From a virus, in the IMG/VR virus record IMGVR_UViG_3300017963_000805, positions 1 through 21,766 of that record: DNA of 21,766 bases, one strand, 5' to 3'. Within the stretch, counting starts at the first letter, position 1; every line of letters begins with the position of its first letter. The notes beneath the pieces were generated by a model that did not search any database, was not told the origin of the DNA, and worked only from the letters and a program-made list of their open reading frames with translations. This document shows positions 7,144-14,187 of the stretch, piece after piece. The translations under genes were made by a program, and so were the position numbers.

Positions 7144-7757
7144 TGGGGCACATCTCGTCCGAGCCATGTGATAGGCAGGTAACAACACAAGGGCTTAGAC
7201 CGCCACAGGGCGCGCGCGAGGGCATGATAGGGGTCTCCTTTCTCCGCGCTCCAGGCAGCCACAAAGGCCCGCCCCCTTGGAGAGTCCTTTACGAACACAG
7301 CGCCAGGCTCGAAGGCCAAAACGCGTAGGTCACCCAGAAGGCGACGTGAGGCAATGCGCTCCTCTGCCTCACCTATGTCACAGAGAAGCTCGTCATAATC
7401 ATGTATGGGGACAGCCATGTCCCATTGGTCAAGAAGGTTGAACCCCACAGGGATAAGCGCGCGGACAAGGGGAATGTCAGGGACCAGAAACAGGGTGCGG
7501 GGGTAGACGAGGCGTTTTTCCGTAAGAACGGTTACCTCCCAGCCGGGAGGCAGTGAGGCGGATTCCATGGGTGCGACAATACCACACCCCCTTTCGAGTT
7601 CTTCCTTCTGTGTGCCAAGGGCCTCCGCCTTGCCCTCTGCAATCCATCGGGCGGCTTCCATCTTGGTGGCTTGTATCCAGTCGCCGGGTTGGTACCTTTT
7701 GAGTAGTCCCCGCTCCTCTTTGTGCACAACCCCAAGCAGCCGCACCCAAATGGGCAT
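7140..7757 (-). CDS. Glycosyltransferase-like protein with N-terminal 'PGDW' domain
   Basis: 205 residues, first gene of the cargo cluster. ATG follows GGAGGGGAGAT. Residues 20-46 (KRYQPGDWIQ...EAARWIAEGKA) form a small domain of a kind I have seen in front of phage-encoded sugar transferases. The remainder has the outline of the neighbouring GT-A enzymes (LFLVPDIPLVRALI in place of the LYLDAD strand, QWDMAVPIHDYDE like GWDMAM, and DSPRGRAFVAAWSAEKG like TEAVHRLFEAWRGEW) but lacks a DXD. It may be an inactive or diverged glycosyltransferase acting as a partner. Only weakly recognisable, so the functional label is tentative. Confidence 0.45.
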   Translation of the reverse strand: MPIWVRLLGVVHKEERGLLKRYQPGDWIQATKMEAARWIAEGKAEALGTQKEELERGCGIVAPMESASLPPGWEVTVLTEKRLVYPRTLFLVPDIPLVRALIPVGFNLLDQWDMAVPIHDYDELLCDIGEAEERIASRRLLGDLRVLAFEPGAVFVKDSPRGRAFVAAWSAEKGDPYHALARALWRSKPLCCYLPITWLGRDVPQ

Positions 7758-7771
7758 ATCTCCCCTCCATT

Positions 7772-7795
7772 AGGGGCGGGATTTCTCCCGCCCCT
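7772..7795 (-). terminator. Strong hairpin between decoration gene and cargo cluster
   Basis: A 10-bp perfect stem (AGGGGCGGGA/TCCCGCCCCT) closes a GAAA tetraloop on the minus strand. It sits between the decoration-protein stop (7814) and the ribosome binding site of the first cargo gene (about 7762). There is no U-run, so full termination is unlikely. It could lower transcription into the cargo genes or protect the 3' end of capsid mRNA. Confidence 0.55.
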
Positions 7796-7813
7796 CTCTT
7801 CACAGCCTCGCCG

Positions 7814-8242
7814 CTAGTCGGTCACCTCATCGAGTCCGTGGGTCACGGGCGGATAGCTGGGGCAGACGCCCCAAATGTTGACGTAGAAGATGCCCGCACC
7901 CGCCGGAGTCACCTCGATATTGATACAATCGAATCCACCAGACACGTCCAACTCCGCCGTCTCGATCTCGATACCAGAGACGGTGTTGTTGTCCGTGGTG
8001 GCCGTCTTGGTCATGTCGTGGCCGCCGCTGTCGAACGTCTTGGCCCCGGTGCCACTCGTGTCGGAAGCCTGCTCCACGTCAACGTCTAGGTTGCCTCCGA
8101 TGACGCCACAGCCGATCTCGACAAAGGCGCGCGCATAGTTCGCCAACGACACGTACCCGGTATTCTGCTCCGTATTGTAGGATGCAGGGTCGATGCTCGC
8201 CAACAGGGCGTGCCGCTCAGAAAAACGCTCAGTGTAGCTCAT
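7814..8242 (-). CDS. Putative capsid decoration/head protein
   Basis: 142 residues, with ATG after AAAGGAGGTATCTC, one of the strongest ribosome binding sites in the window, as expected for an abundant virion protein. The N-terminus (MSYTERFSERHALLASIDPAS) and the YVSLANYARAFVEIGCGVIGGNLDVDVEQASD segment resemble a recurrent phage structural protein found just after the major capsid gene. The rest is beta-rich with Ser/Thr/Gly stretches (TSGTGAKTFDSGG, TATTDNNTVSG) that could be exposed on the head surface and accept sugars. Decoration or head-stabilising role is inferred from position, size and composition. Confidence 0.55.
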   Translation of the reverse strand: MSYTERFSERHALLASIDPASYNTEQNTGYVSLANYARAFVEIGCGVIGGNLDVDVEQASDTSGTGAKTFDSGGHDMTKTATTDNNTVSGIEIETAELDVSGGFDCINIEVTPAGAGIFYVNIWGVCPSYPPVTHGLDEVTD

Positions 8243-8263
8243 GAGATACCTCCTTTACTCAGC

Positions 8264-9544
8264 CTACGTGGTCTTGTCGCCAAGGATGACGAACGGCGAC
8301 ACCTGGCTCGTGCCATCAGAGAGAGTGAAGGGAGCACTCATCCAAGGCTTGCCATCCACACGATGCACGACACGCCAACTCGTCTTGTCCTGAGACCACG
8401 CATCGTACTGCGTAGACTCGATGGTCGTCGCCTGACGATCGCCAATGACGTAGTAAGAAAAGTCGGCGAGAACGACGTCGCCAGCAGTGCCGAGGGTCGG
8501 CACCTTCTCCGAAAAGACGACCGGCATACCGAGCAATGTGTTCGGTCGCCCGGTACTCATATCGCCCCAGATTAGGTTGCCAGCGGTGTCCTCTTCCTCA
8601 AGCAGACGCGCCATACACGACTGGCTGATGATCCATACGCCCATTCGGTTGGGCATGAAGTTCATCAGCATGTCGGTCAGGTCGCCGTACTGCACATCCA
8701 TGGTCGCCGTGCGGTTGACGGTGATGGTCGCACCCGCGTTGATGATGCCAAGCGGCTGGCCCGCGCCGGTACCTCGGAGAAACGCATAGTCCTCGGTCCA
8801 GGCCACGCCTCCCGCATACTCCATCGGTCCACGGAAAAAGTCCTCAAGGCTGATGGCACTATCGCTTACAAGCTCGTCGGATGCCTGCGTGTAGCCAATC
8901 AGCTTGTGCGCGACAAGGCTCAGGTCACGGAAAGAGGCATCAGAGGCGGTCTTGGATGCGGCCTCTTCGGTCCAGTAGAAGACAAGCCCACCGTGCCAGT
9001 GGGTGCGGCCTGCGGTTGTCCCCGTCTGGTCCAGAACGGGCATCGTTACCTGACGACGCGCCATACGGATGATCTGGGCGCGCGGTCGGACAATGGCCAT
9101 CTCACCAATCGCCGACTGAAGGTCGGTACGGTGCTCGGGCGGCACAAGGAAACCTCCGCTCGCGCCCACAGACTCGACCATGACCTTTGTGTCAACGATA
9201 ACGTCCTTGACCTCATCGTACCAGCGCAACGCGCCATGGAAAGGCTCCTTCGCAAAACGCGGGTTCATGCCCTTCCAGGCAGCATGCAGAAAGCCGCCAA
9301 ACGTCTCGAAGTTGTCCTTTACGTTTGGCGTCTGCGCTAGTGGGGCCTGCGGCACATTCGCAATAGCCGCTGCGGCCGCCTCGATCTCGTCCATCTGCAA
9401 AAGCCGAGCCTTCAGCTCCTCCGCCCGCTCGCGCATGCGCGGAACCTTCTCAATATCCTCGGCAGTCGGCTCATCCGACTGAAGAATGGCACGGCACTGC
9501 TCATAGAGACCCTTGGCCTCTGCGATCATAGCTTTCCTATCCAT
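8264..9544 (-). CDS. Major capsid protein, HK97 fold
   Basis: 426 residues; ATG follows GGAGGTTCCCA and the gene overlaps the protease stop by 8 bases. Residues 1 to about 75 are a charged, predicted coiled-coil delta domain (MIAEAKGLYEQC..., RMRERAEELKARLLQMDEIEAA) that acts as internal scaffold and is normally removed by the prohead protease. The mature domain begins after the linker. GASGGFLVPPEH (127-138) is the hallmark N-arm region. TQASDELVSDSAISLEDFF, FLRGTGAGQPLGIINAG, and the late FSEKVPTLGTAGDVVLADFSYYVIGDRQ are characteristic of PF05065-type capsids. It forms the icosahedral head. Length and order with the protease fit well. Confidence 0.95.
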   Translation of the reverse strand: MDRKAMIAEAKGLYEQCRAILQSDEPTAEDIEKVPRMRERAEELKARLLQMDEIEAAAAAIANVPQAPLAQTPNVKDNFETFGGFLHAAWKGMNPRFAKEPFHGALRWYDEVKDVIVDTKVMVESVGASGGFLVPPEHRTDLQSAIGEMAIVRPRAQIIRMARRQVTMPVLDQTGTTAGRTHWHGGLVFYWTEEAASKTASDASFRDLSLVAHKLIGYTQASDELVSDSAISLEDFFRGPMEYAGGVAWTEDYAFLRGTGAGQPLGIINAGATITVNRTATMDVQYGDLTDMLMNFMPNRMGVWIISQSCMARLLEEEDTAGNLIWGDMSTGRPNTLLGMPVVFSEKVPTLGTAGDVVLADFSYYVIGDRQATTIESTQYDAWSQDKTSWRVVHRVDGKPWMSAPFTLSDGTSQVSPFVILGDKTT

Positions 9545-10895
9545 TGGGAACCTCCAATTCTCCCAGAGATAGCATTCCGTTCTCTATGGCGGCCAGCAGC
9601 TCCTTGCGGTCGCTTTCGGGATACGTGGGTGGGGCGTTCTTCCCCGGCCCGGCGTCCTCTGCGGCCTCCTCCTCGGACTCCGTGTCCGAGGATAGAGGTG
9701 CAGTTGCCTCGTAAAGCTCCTCCAGCGCGGCTAGTGCCTCTCGTACCTCGCGAGTCACACGACCAATCAGGGACCGATTGATCTGAGAAAGAACACGGCC
9801 CGCCTTTGTCTGTACATAGACCTCAGACAGAGGCGCGGGGGTGCCCTTGCCCCAGAGTTGAGCCATCATGATCTCTGCCAGAGCCTTGGGGTCGGCCCCA
9901 CGACTCTTGACCCAATCACCGGCCTGCTCGGGCGTGTACGCTTCGCGGTCAAACACAAAACACTGCACCATGGACGCGTTATCCTTGCGGCCCACCACAG
10001 CGTTGATGCCCTGGGCCAGCTCCACGGTGCGAAAACCATCAGCATCGAGCGTGTCAGGGTCCGCCACCACAACGCGAATGGTATCCTCGTCCAGCACAAG
10101 CGACATAGGCTGTTGCTTGTCGCCCTCTTCCTCTTCTTGGCCCGGCGGCTCGCGTTCGAGCTCCTCTCTGTATATCCGGGTCAGTTCGCGAATAGCCCCT
10201 TCCTTGTCCGGCCCCTCATAGACGTTGCCACGGGAGCCTTCATGCAAAGCCGCCCACGCAGCGCCACAAAGCCGGGGCTCCGGATTGCCGTCTGCGTCTC
10301 TGACTGGAAGATGCCACGTGCTCGGGGTGTCCTCGTCCTCAACCACCAGAAAACTAGAGGCGGGGAGGTCTTGGCCTGCCGCTCGCTTGGTCGGCTCGCC
10401 CTCAGCCTTGTCCTCTTCCGGCTCGTCTTCTTTCACAGCAGTAACGCGGGCCTCCTCGTTGGCGGGGAAGGTAACCACACTGACCTCGTGCAGACGAACC
10501 TCGCGCAAGTGGCGAACGTCCTTTTCGCCCTCATGGCTGTAGTCGTAAACGAGGGGCTCGTATCCAATAGAGAGCCCCTCAATCGCCCCGTCCTTCAGGA
10601 GGGCCAGCACATCCTTGCCGCGTCGCGTCTCACTGACAACTCCGGCAATCTCCAGCCCCTCGGGCGTCTCGCGCATCGCCTTGATCTTGCCCAGGGGCTC
10701 ACGCGGGTCGTGTTGCCAAAGAAAGCGGACCCTATCACCACGCTCTACCAGAGTCTTGGTGAAGGCGCCCTTGTGGATAATATCATCCACGCGATCTAGG
10801 TTACCGAACGCTGCCGCAAGACCCTCGAAGGTTCGCCCCTCCTCGTCCAATGCCTTGACGATAAAGGGAATTGCCTTTGTTTCGCGGTCACCCAT
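9537..10895 (-). CDS. Prohead protease with C-terminal scaffold-like region
   Basis: 452 residues. I placed the start at the ATG at 10895, seven bases after GGGAGG; a longer GTG reading would run through a hairpin. The N-terminal domain is an HK97-type U35 serine protease: FEGLAAAFGNLDRVDDIIHKGAF (23-45), FLWQHD with catalytic H62, GAIEGLSIGY with S109, then VRLHEVSVVTFPANEEA. After about residue 165 there is an acidic linker, a STWHLPVRDADG...GAAWAALHEG domain, a VQCFVFDREAYTPEQAGDWVKSRG segment and a GRVLSQINR helix, all familiar tails in phage proteases. The region is presumably an assembly scaffold. It matures the capsid by cutting the delta domain. Confidence 0.9.
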   Translation of the reverse strand: MGDRETKAIPFIVKALDEEGRTFEGLAAAFGNLDRVDDIIHKGAFTKTLVERGDRVRFLWQHDPREPLGKIKAMRETPEGLEIAGVVSETRRGKDVLALLKDGAIEGLSIGYEPLVYDYSHEGEKDVRHLREVRLHEVSVVTFPANEEARVTAVKEDEPEEDKAEGEPTKRAAGQDLPASSFLVVEDEDTPSTWHLPVRDADGNPEPRLCGAAWAALHEGSRGNVYEGPDKEGAIRELTRIYREELEREPPGQEEEEGDKQQPMSLVLDEDTIRVVVADPDTLDADGFRTVELAQGINAVVGRKDNASMVQCFVFDREAYTPEQAGDWVKSRGADPKALAEIMMAQLWGKGTPAPLSEVYVQTKAGRVLSQINRSLIGRVTREVREALAALEELYEATAPLSSDTESEEEAAEDAGPGKNAPPTYPESDRKELLAAIENGMLSLGELEVPNG

Positions 10896-10918
10896 GCTTG
10901 CCTCCCACACAGCAAAAC

Positions 10919-10958
10919 ACCCCTCCAGGTGCCTCGCGGGCACTAGAAGGGGCGTCTC
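10919..10958 (-). terminator. Terminator-like hairpin upstream of the protease gene
   Basis: On the minus strand CCCCT and GTGCC pair with GGCAC and AGGGG around a CGCGA loop, with a small internal loop, and TGTTTTGC follows directly. This is a plausible intrinsic terminator or attenuator between the accessory genes and the capsid operon. A second small stem (GCGTC/GACGC) lies just upstream at about 10951-10968. Nothing else is evident in the 139-base gap 10896-11034. Confidence 0.5.
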
Positions 10959-11034
10959 TAGACGGACGCTCTATTCTGTTCTCTAGCGAATAACGATTAA
11001 GACACGATCCTTACCCAGTTCATCGGGAAGAGAA

Positions 11035-11238
11035 TCAACCTTCGTCGGCTGCTTCTTGGGGTGCCTTTCTTGTTCTGCGCCTGGCGGGCGCTTCCGCCTC
11101 GGCTCGTTGTAGGTAGAAGACATCATAACGCCTCCTGCTGGTCACGGTTAGCAGCTCAAACCCCTCTGCTAGTCGCTGACACAGCAACTCCATGCCTTCT
11201 CCGTGTGGCCCCACCTCGACGCGCTCCAACGTTACCAT
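11035..11238 (-). CDS. Small basic-tailed protein, unknown function
   Basis: 67 residues from the ATG at 11238; a GTG at 11244 is an alternative. No ribosome binding site precedes either codon, but a consensus TATAAT lies immediately upstream (11245-11250), so the message may be leaderless. The N-terminal part (MVTLERVEVGPHGEGMELLCQRLAEGFELLTVTSRRRYDVFYLQR) looks like a compact alpha/beta fold, and the tail (APARRRTRKAPQEAADEG) is basic then acidic. I do not recognise the family. It is the last accessory gene before the capsid operon. Confidence 0.55.
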   Translation of the reverse strand: MVTLERVEVGPHGEGMELLCQRLAEGFELLTVTSRRRYDVFYLQRAEAEAPARRRTRKAPQEAADEG

Positions 11239-11244
11239 AATCAC

Positions 11245-11273
11245 ATTATAGCAGAAGCGCGTGACAATTGCAA
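11245..11273 (-). promoter_or_regulatory. Possible sigma-70 promoter giving a leaderless transcript
   Basis: The minus strand has TTGCAA (11268-11273), a 17-base spacer and TATAAT (11245-11250) with a TGC extension. Transcription would begin near the ATG at 11238. The sequence GGATAGC before the -35 recalls the GGATAGGC of the repeated promoters at 14.8-15.9 kb, so this may be a diverged relative. Confidence 0.5.
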
Positions 11274-11274
11274 G

Positions 11275-11484
11275 CTATCCTCTTTCGTCCTCAAGTGGAG
11301 CAAACTGAATCCCCTGATCGCCGGGATATGGCTCGCGATGCGCATTCTCCGCCTCCCATATCTCCAGTGGGATTTCCTGAAAGGCGGCACATTGCCGGTG
11401 CGCGAACTGGTCCCAATGCGCACAAAAGATACACGTCGGACTGTATACGGACTCCTCAACCTCACGGTCATCTATGACAGGCAT
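11275..11484 (-). CDS. Small Cys-rich phage protein
   Basis: 69 residues, ATG after AGGAGGCATT. The protein has CIFCAHWD, a later single Cys in QCAAF, and a conserved-looking tail IPLEIWEAENAHREPYPGDQGIQF. The pattern C-x2-C...C.AFP..IP..I..G...H..P.PGD.G..F is, from memory, a recurring small protein encoded near phage head-morphogenesis genes; its function is not established to my knowledge. Metal binding by the three cysteines and the histidine is likely. It lies nine bases after the zinc-ribbon protein and is probably co-expressed with the methyltransferase. Confidence 0.65.
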   Translation of the reverse strand: MPVIDDREVEESVYSPTCIFCAHWDQFAHRQCAAFQEIPLEIWEAENAHREPYPGDQGIQFAPLEDERG

Positions 11485-11492
11485 AATGCCTC

Positions 11493-11708
11493 CTATTGTA
11501 AACTGACCTCCGCACAAGCAAGTTGTCCCTCACACCATGGGCACTCAACAAGAACAGGACACCGGGTGGCGATAGGTGGCTCAAAAAGGAACACCCCCGA
11601 GCACCCTGAGCAGTGTACTATATATACCTGTACTAGCTTGTCTCGAATGTCGGGCACATACCATGTGGGAAAGGAAAACACTGGCGTAACCGTTGCGAGC
11701 TTGCTCAC
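11493..11708 (-). CDS. Zinc-ribbon protein
   Basis: 71 residues, GTG start overlapping the methyltransferase stop by three bases, so translation is probably coupled. VHCSGCSGVFLFEP and VLVECPWCEGQLACAE give a CxxC...CxxC zinc ribbon, with a short beta-rich N-terminus (VTPVFSFPTWYV). No other domain is visible. It may assist the adjacent DNA methyltransferase or be an independent small regulator; there is no direct evidence for either. Confidence 0.6.
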   Translation of the reverse strand: MSKLATVTPVFSFPTWYVPDIRDKLVQVYIVHCSGCSGVFLFEPPIATRCPVLVECPWCEGQLACAEVSLQ

Positions 11709-13354
11709 AATAACCTCTCTTGGTCCTTTGATTCCCTCAGGATAGCGGCGGGGTCGTCAAGCTTGGTATGTTCCATGGCCCACTGCCACCACCCAAGACG
11801 TGCCTCGGCCAAACTTAGATACTCCTCGCTGATCTCTATACCCGTTATGTTCCGCCATCCCGCAAGTAAGGCGCCTATTATCTCGCTTCCCGTGCCACTG
11901 AAAGGCACCAGCAAGCGGGCCTCGTCAAGGTAGGCCTCCGGTGGGCGACACAAGCGAGCAAGCCAACGACACACAGCAAGCGGCTTGATCGTAGGGTGCG
12001 GGTTGCGCACCTCCCCTGTGGTGTTAGGGGCATGCTCCGGCGTGCCCTTCATATCACCATAGGCAGCATGTCCCCGTGTCGGCTCACGGTCGTGGAGCCC
12101 CGCCTCGCGCTCGGCCCTATCCGCTTTCTTCTGAAACAGAAACCGCTCAATAAGAAAATCGTCACCACACAACTCAAGTCTGGGAAACCAATGTGCGGAA
12201 TCGCCTATCATCGCCGATGGGCAGGCCGGTTCACAGTCCCACTGCTCAATATCCTCGTGTTTTGGCCCCCAGGGGTGATAGCCCGTCGGCCTGCCCTCGT
12301 TGTTGAACGGCCTCATGCCGTCGGTGCGATTCCACTTGCCTGTGGTTGACATACGGACAACCACGGGCGCGGAGCCGCGCCCACCACATAACTCGCAGGA
12401 GATAATCCCTATTCCGCCCTGCTTTAGCTTGTCGTACTCCTCACGCGTCCCGCCGTAATCCTTTGTCTTGGCGTACCACTCCTCCCAGCTAGCCTTAAAG
12501 GGGGGCATTTCCCCCCTGATATGTCCACGCCCCCCACAGTTGGGGCATGGTTGCGTCTGTGGGGCACATCCGGCGCTATGGGACAACAGCAAGTTGGAAG
12601 GCCATCGGCCCCGCACAGTCACCTCAATATCTTTGGCGTCCCAGTTGTCATCACGAAATACCCCCTTCCCCTTGCTAGCCTGACTCATACCGTGGTAAGT
12701 GCGCTCCTCACTCCCTACCCTGGTCCCCTCTATCCACAATGCGCCGGACCCATGCTCTATGGCCGTTTGAGCATAGGTGTCTTGGCGGGGCTTGCGGGCC
12801 AAAACGATAGGCTCCCAGCTCGGCTTAAGACCCGTACCCCACCCGTCCCAAGTATGGGCGTCAGGCGTCGCTGGGGCCGTGATGGGAAGCAAAGTCCCCA
12901 GAGGCACCCTGTTTGGGTCGGGGCCTTGTCCCGCTCGCTTGCCACTGTGGCCACGTCCGGGAGCTGGGCGAGCCGTACCGGTTGGTTTCCACGTACCCAC
13001 CACTGGACGCTCGGCCCCGGCCTCCTTGTCTATGCGCTTGCTGATATTGGTGCTTTTGGGCAAGCCTTGGCCCTGTAACCAGCATAGGGTGTCGCACAGA
13101 TCAAATCCTGCATCCTCTATGGCCGACATCAGGCGGTGAAAGGTGCGCGGCCCACCAAACGCCAGCAAAACACCCCCCGGCTTGAGAACGCGCAACACCT
13201 CAAGCCAATACGCCTCCCCAGGCACACCATGGTCCCAGGTTCTTCCCATGAAATTGAGACCATAGGGCGGGTCACAGACGCACGCCACAAAAGACTCGTC
13301 CTCATACTCCTGAAGAACCTCTATCACGTCGCCCTGTCGAAACTCTATCCCCAC
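11705..13354 (-). CDS. DNA methyltransferase (N6-adenine/N4-cytosine, beta class) with zinc-knuckle insert
   Basis: 549 residues; GTG start preceded by a G-rich site. The catalytic motif DPPYG (28-32) is near the N-terminus and the SAM motif PFSGTGSE (484-491) near the C-terminus; this IV-before-I order marks beta-class amino-methyltransferases. Between them is a very large target-recognition region. It contains two CxxCxGRG knuckles (C270/C273 and C320/C323), the type found in DnaJ zinc domains. HPTIKPLAVCRWLARL precedes motif I, as usual. No restriction enzyme is adjacent, so it is an orphan methylase, likely protecting phage DNA or regulating it. The recognition site cannot be predicted. 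Confidence 0.88.
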   Translation of the reverse strand: MGIEFRQGDVIEVLQEYEDESFVACVCDPPYGLNFMGRTWDHGVPGEAYWLEVLRVLKPGGVLLAFGGPRTFHRLMSAIEDAGFDLCDTLCWLQGQGLPKSTNISKRIDKEAGAERPVVGTWKPTGTARPAPGRGHSGKRAGQGPDPNRVPLGTLLPITAPATPDAHTWDGWGTGLKPSWEPIVLARKPRQDTYAQTAIEHGSGALWIEGTRVGSEERTYHGMSQASKGKGVFRDDNWDAKDIEVTVRGRWPSNLLLSHSAGCAPQTQPCPNCGGRGHIRGEMPPFKASWEEWYAKTKDYGGTREEYDKLKQGGIGIISCELCGGRGSAPVVVRMSTTGKWNRTDGMRPFNNEGRPTGYHPWGPKHEDIEQWDCEPACPSAMIGDSAHWFPRLELCGDDFLIERFLFQKKADRAEREAGLHDREPTRGHAAYGDMKGTPEHAPNTTGEVRNPHPTIKPLAVCRWLARLCRPPEAYLDEARLLVPFSGTGSEIIGALLAGWRNITGIEISEEYLSLAEARLGWWQWAMEHTKLDDPAAILRESKDQERLL

Positions 13355-13526
13355 ATCTGCCCCCCGCTATGAACTGCCGCGCCTCGTCCATGGTACCCGC
13401 GATATAATGCACCGTCAAGTCAGGCGAAAGCTCGGTGCCCTGGGCCACAAAAGGGCCACCTCCATCGGACACAACATAATAGCGCCTGCGCCAGATTGAA
13501 CGGTCTCGGTCACCCGCTAGGTTCAC
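13302..13526 (-). CDS. Small hypothetical protein
   Basis: 74 residues from a GTG at 13526, which has an AGGAGGACGAGC leader. The centre (YYVVSDGGGPFVAQGT...VHYIAGTMDEARQFIAGG) suggests a small alpha/beta protein. The last 17 codons overlap the start of the DNA methyltransferase in another frame, and that tail (VSTGRRDRGSSGV) is low-complexity. No family recognised. The good start context and tight packing support it being a gene. Confidence 0.5.
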   Translation of the reverse strand: MNLAGDRDRSIWRRRYYVVSDGGGPFVAQGTELSPDLTVHYIAGTMDEARQFIAGGRCGDRVSTGRRDRGSSGV

Positions 13527-13809
13527 GCTCGTCCTCCTCTATCCAGCGTTTCACATCATCACGTATAACATGGAACGCCGCCTCCTGAGCCGAGTTGGCG
13601 GGGATACGAAAAACGCGCGGCACAATCGCGCCCGGCTCCAGCCACCAAACCCGATAGACGTAGAAACGCGGGGCCTCTGCACAGATTCCAAGAAAGGTCA
13701 CCATCACCTCGCCCGCCCGACCGCTGCCGAGGTGCACAAGCTCATAGTGCGTTATCCGCCGGTCAGGCGTGGGGCGCAGTGTCCACTCAATTCCATTAGA
13801 ACCTATCAT
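13510..13809 (-). CDS. Hypothetical protein, 99 residues
   Basis: ATG at 13809 lies six bases after GGGAGG and inside the end of the upstream gene (14-base overlap). The protein is a mix of beta strands (ITHYELVHLG, EVMVTFLGI, RFYVYRVWWLEPGAIVPRVFRI) and a final helix rich in acidic residues (AAFHVIRDDVKRWIEEDEREPSG). It overlaps the next gene by 17 bases. No known motif was recognised; the compact overlapping layout is typical of phage accessory genes. Confidence 0.55.
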   Translation of the reverse strand: MIGSNGIEWTLRPTPDRRITHYELVHLGSGRAGEVMVTFLGICAEAPRFYVYRVWWLEPGAIVPRVFRIPANSAQEAAFHVIRDDVKRWIEEDEREPSG

Positions 13810-14065
13810 CACCATCCTCCCGGCGCATGTCCTCTGCCACATCCGCCTCAAGGGCGTCAAGCTCCGCACGCGCATCGTCCGTCCAGGCCATCTCTAGCTC
13901 GGCAATTATCCGGCGAATTTCCTCGCGGACCCGGCGGGTGTCATAGCCCACTGCCTCTAGATTCCGCTCCGCGTCGCGCAAGGCACAAAGCGCTATAGTG
14001 GTATACGTCCATGCCTCGGTGAGACGCGCGGAGGCGTAGTCAATTCGGCCAACGTCGGTGGTCAT
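13796..14065 (-). CDS. Helical hypothetical protein, 89 residues
   Basis: ATG at 14065 follows AGGAGGAATA. The sequence is almost entirely helical and charged: a Tyr/Thr/Ala-rich helix (ASARLTEAWTYTTIALCALRDAERNLEAVG) followed by two further helices (RRVREEIRRIIAELEMAW, ARAELDALEADVAEDMRRE), compatible with a coiled-coil or helical bundle. No catalytic residues or family signature were recognised. Two hairpins precede it at 14088-14153. Confidence 0.6.
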   Translation of the reverse strand: MTTDVGRIDYASARLTEAWTYTTIALCALRDAERNLEAVGYDTRRVREEIRRIIAELEMAWTDDARAELDALEADVAEDMRREDGDDRF

Positions 14066-14087
14066 TATTCCTCCTATGATAGAAACA

Positions 14088-14153
14088 AACGGGAGGCTTT
14101 TTCGGCCCGCCAGGCCACATGCCTCCCGTTGTGCCTTCGGGCAACCCGAAGGC
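14088..14153 (-). terminator. Paired hairpins in the gap before the helical protein
   Basis: On the minus strand GCCTTCGGG/CCCGAAGGC (14133-14153) forms a 9-bp stem with a 3-base loop. AACGGGAGGC/GCCTCCCGTT (14088-14097 with 14121-14130) then forms a 10-bp stem followed by TGTTTCT. The second is terminator-like, and its arm also contains a GGGAGG that would be hidden when folded. The arrangement could act as a terminator or attenuator. Confidence 0.5.
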
Positions 14154-14171
14154 GCCGTCCCTAGCTATAGA

Positions 14172-14187
14172 CTACATGATTCCTCCC
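14172..14187 (-). other. Start-stop element (ATG-TAG) with a strong ribosome binding site
   Basis: Directly after the TAG of the 70-residue gene, the minus strand reads GGGAGGAATC ATG TAG: a full-strength ribosome binding site at good spacing to a start codon followed at once by a stop. It may be a decayed gene start or a ribosome-holding element; no reading frame of note follows. Confidence 0.4.

Noticed and set aside
9662-9687. TCCTCGGAC/GTCCGAGGA hairpin
   Set aside because: Encodes the acidic Ser/Asp/Glu linker of the protease tail, so symmetry is probably a by-product of repeated GAG/GAC/TCC codons.
9858-10799. 313-codon plus-strand frame opposite the protease gene
   Set aside because: The minus strand carries a clear U35 protease with catalytic motifs. 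The plus frame has no start context and no recognisable domain.
10896-10943. Longer protease start at the GTG at 10943
   Set aside because: It would translate through the terminator-like hairpin and add 16 residues not typical of the family. The ATG at 10895 has GGGAGG at ideal spacing.
12499-12517. AGGGGGG/CCCCCCT hairpin
   Set aside because: Within the methyltransferase coding sequence (MPPFK region) and explained by homopolymer runs. No regulatory context.
14111-14118. 26-codon mini-gene starting at the ATG within the hairpin arm
   Set aside because: The GGGAGG lies only one base from the ATG, too close for initiation, and the frame overlaps the next start.
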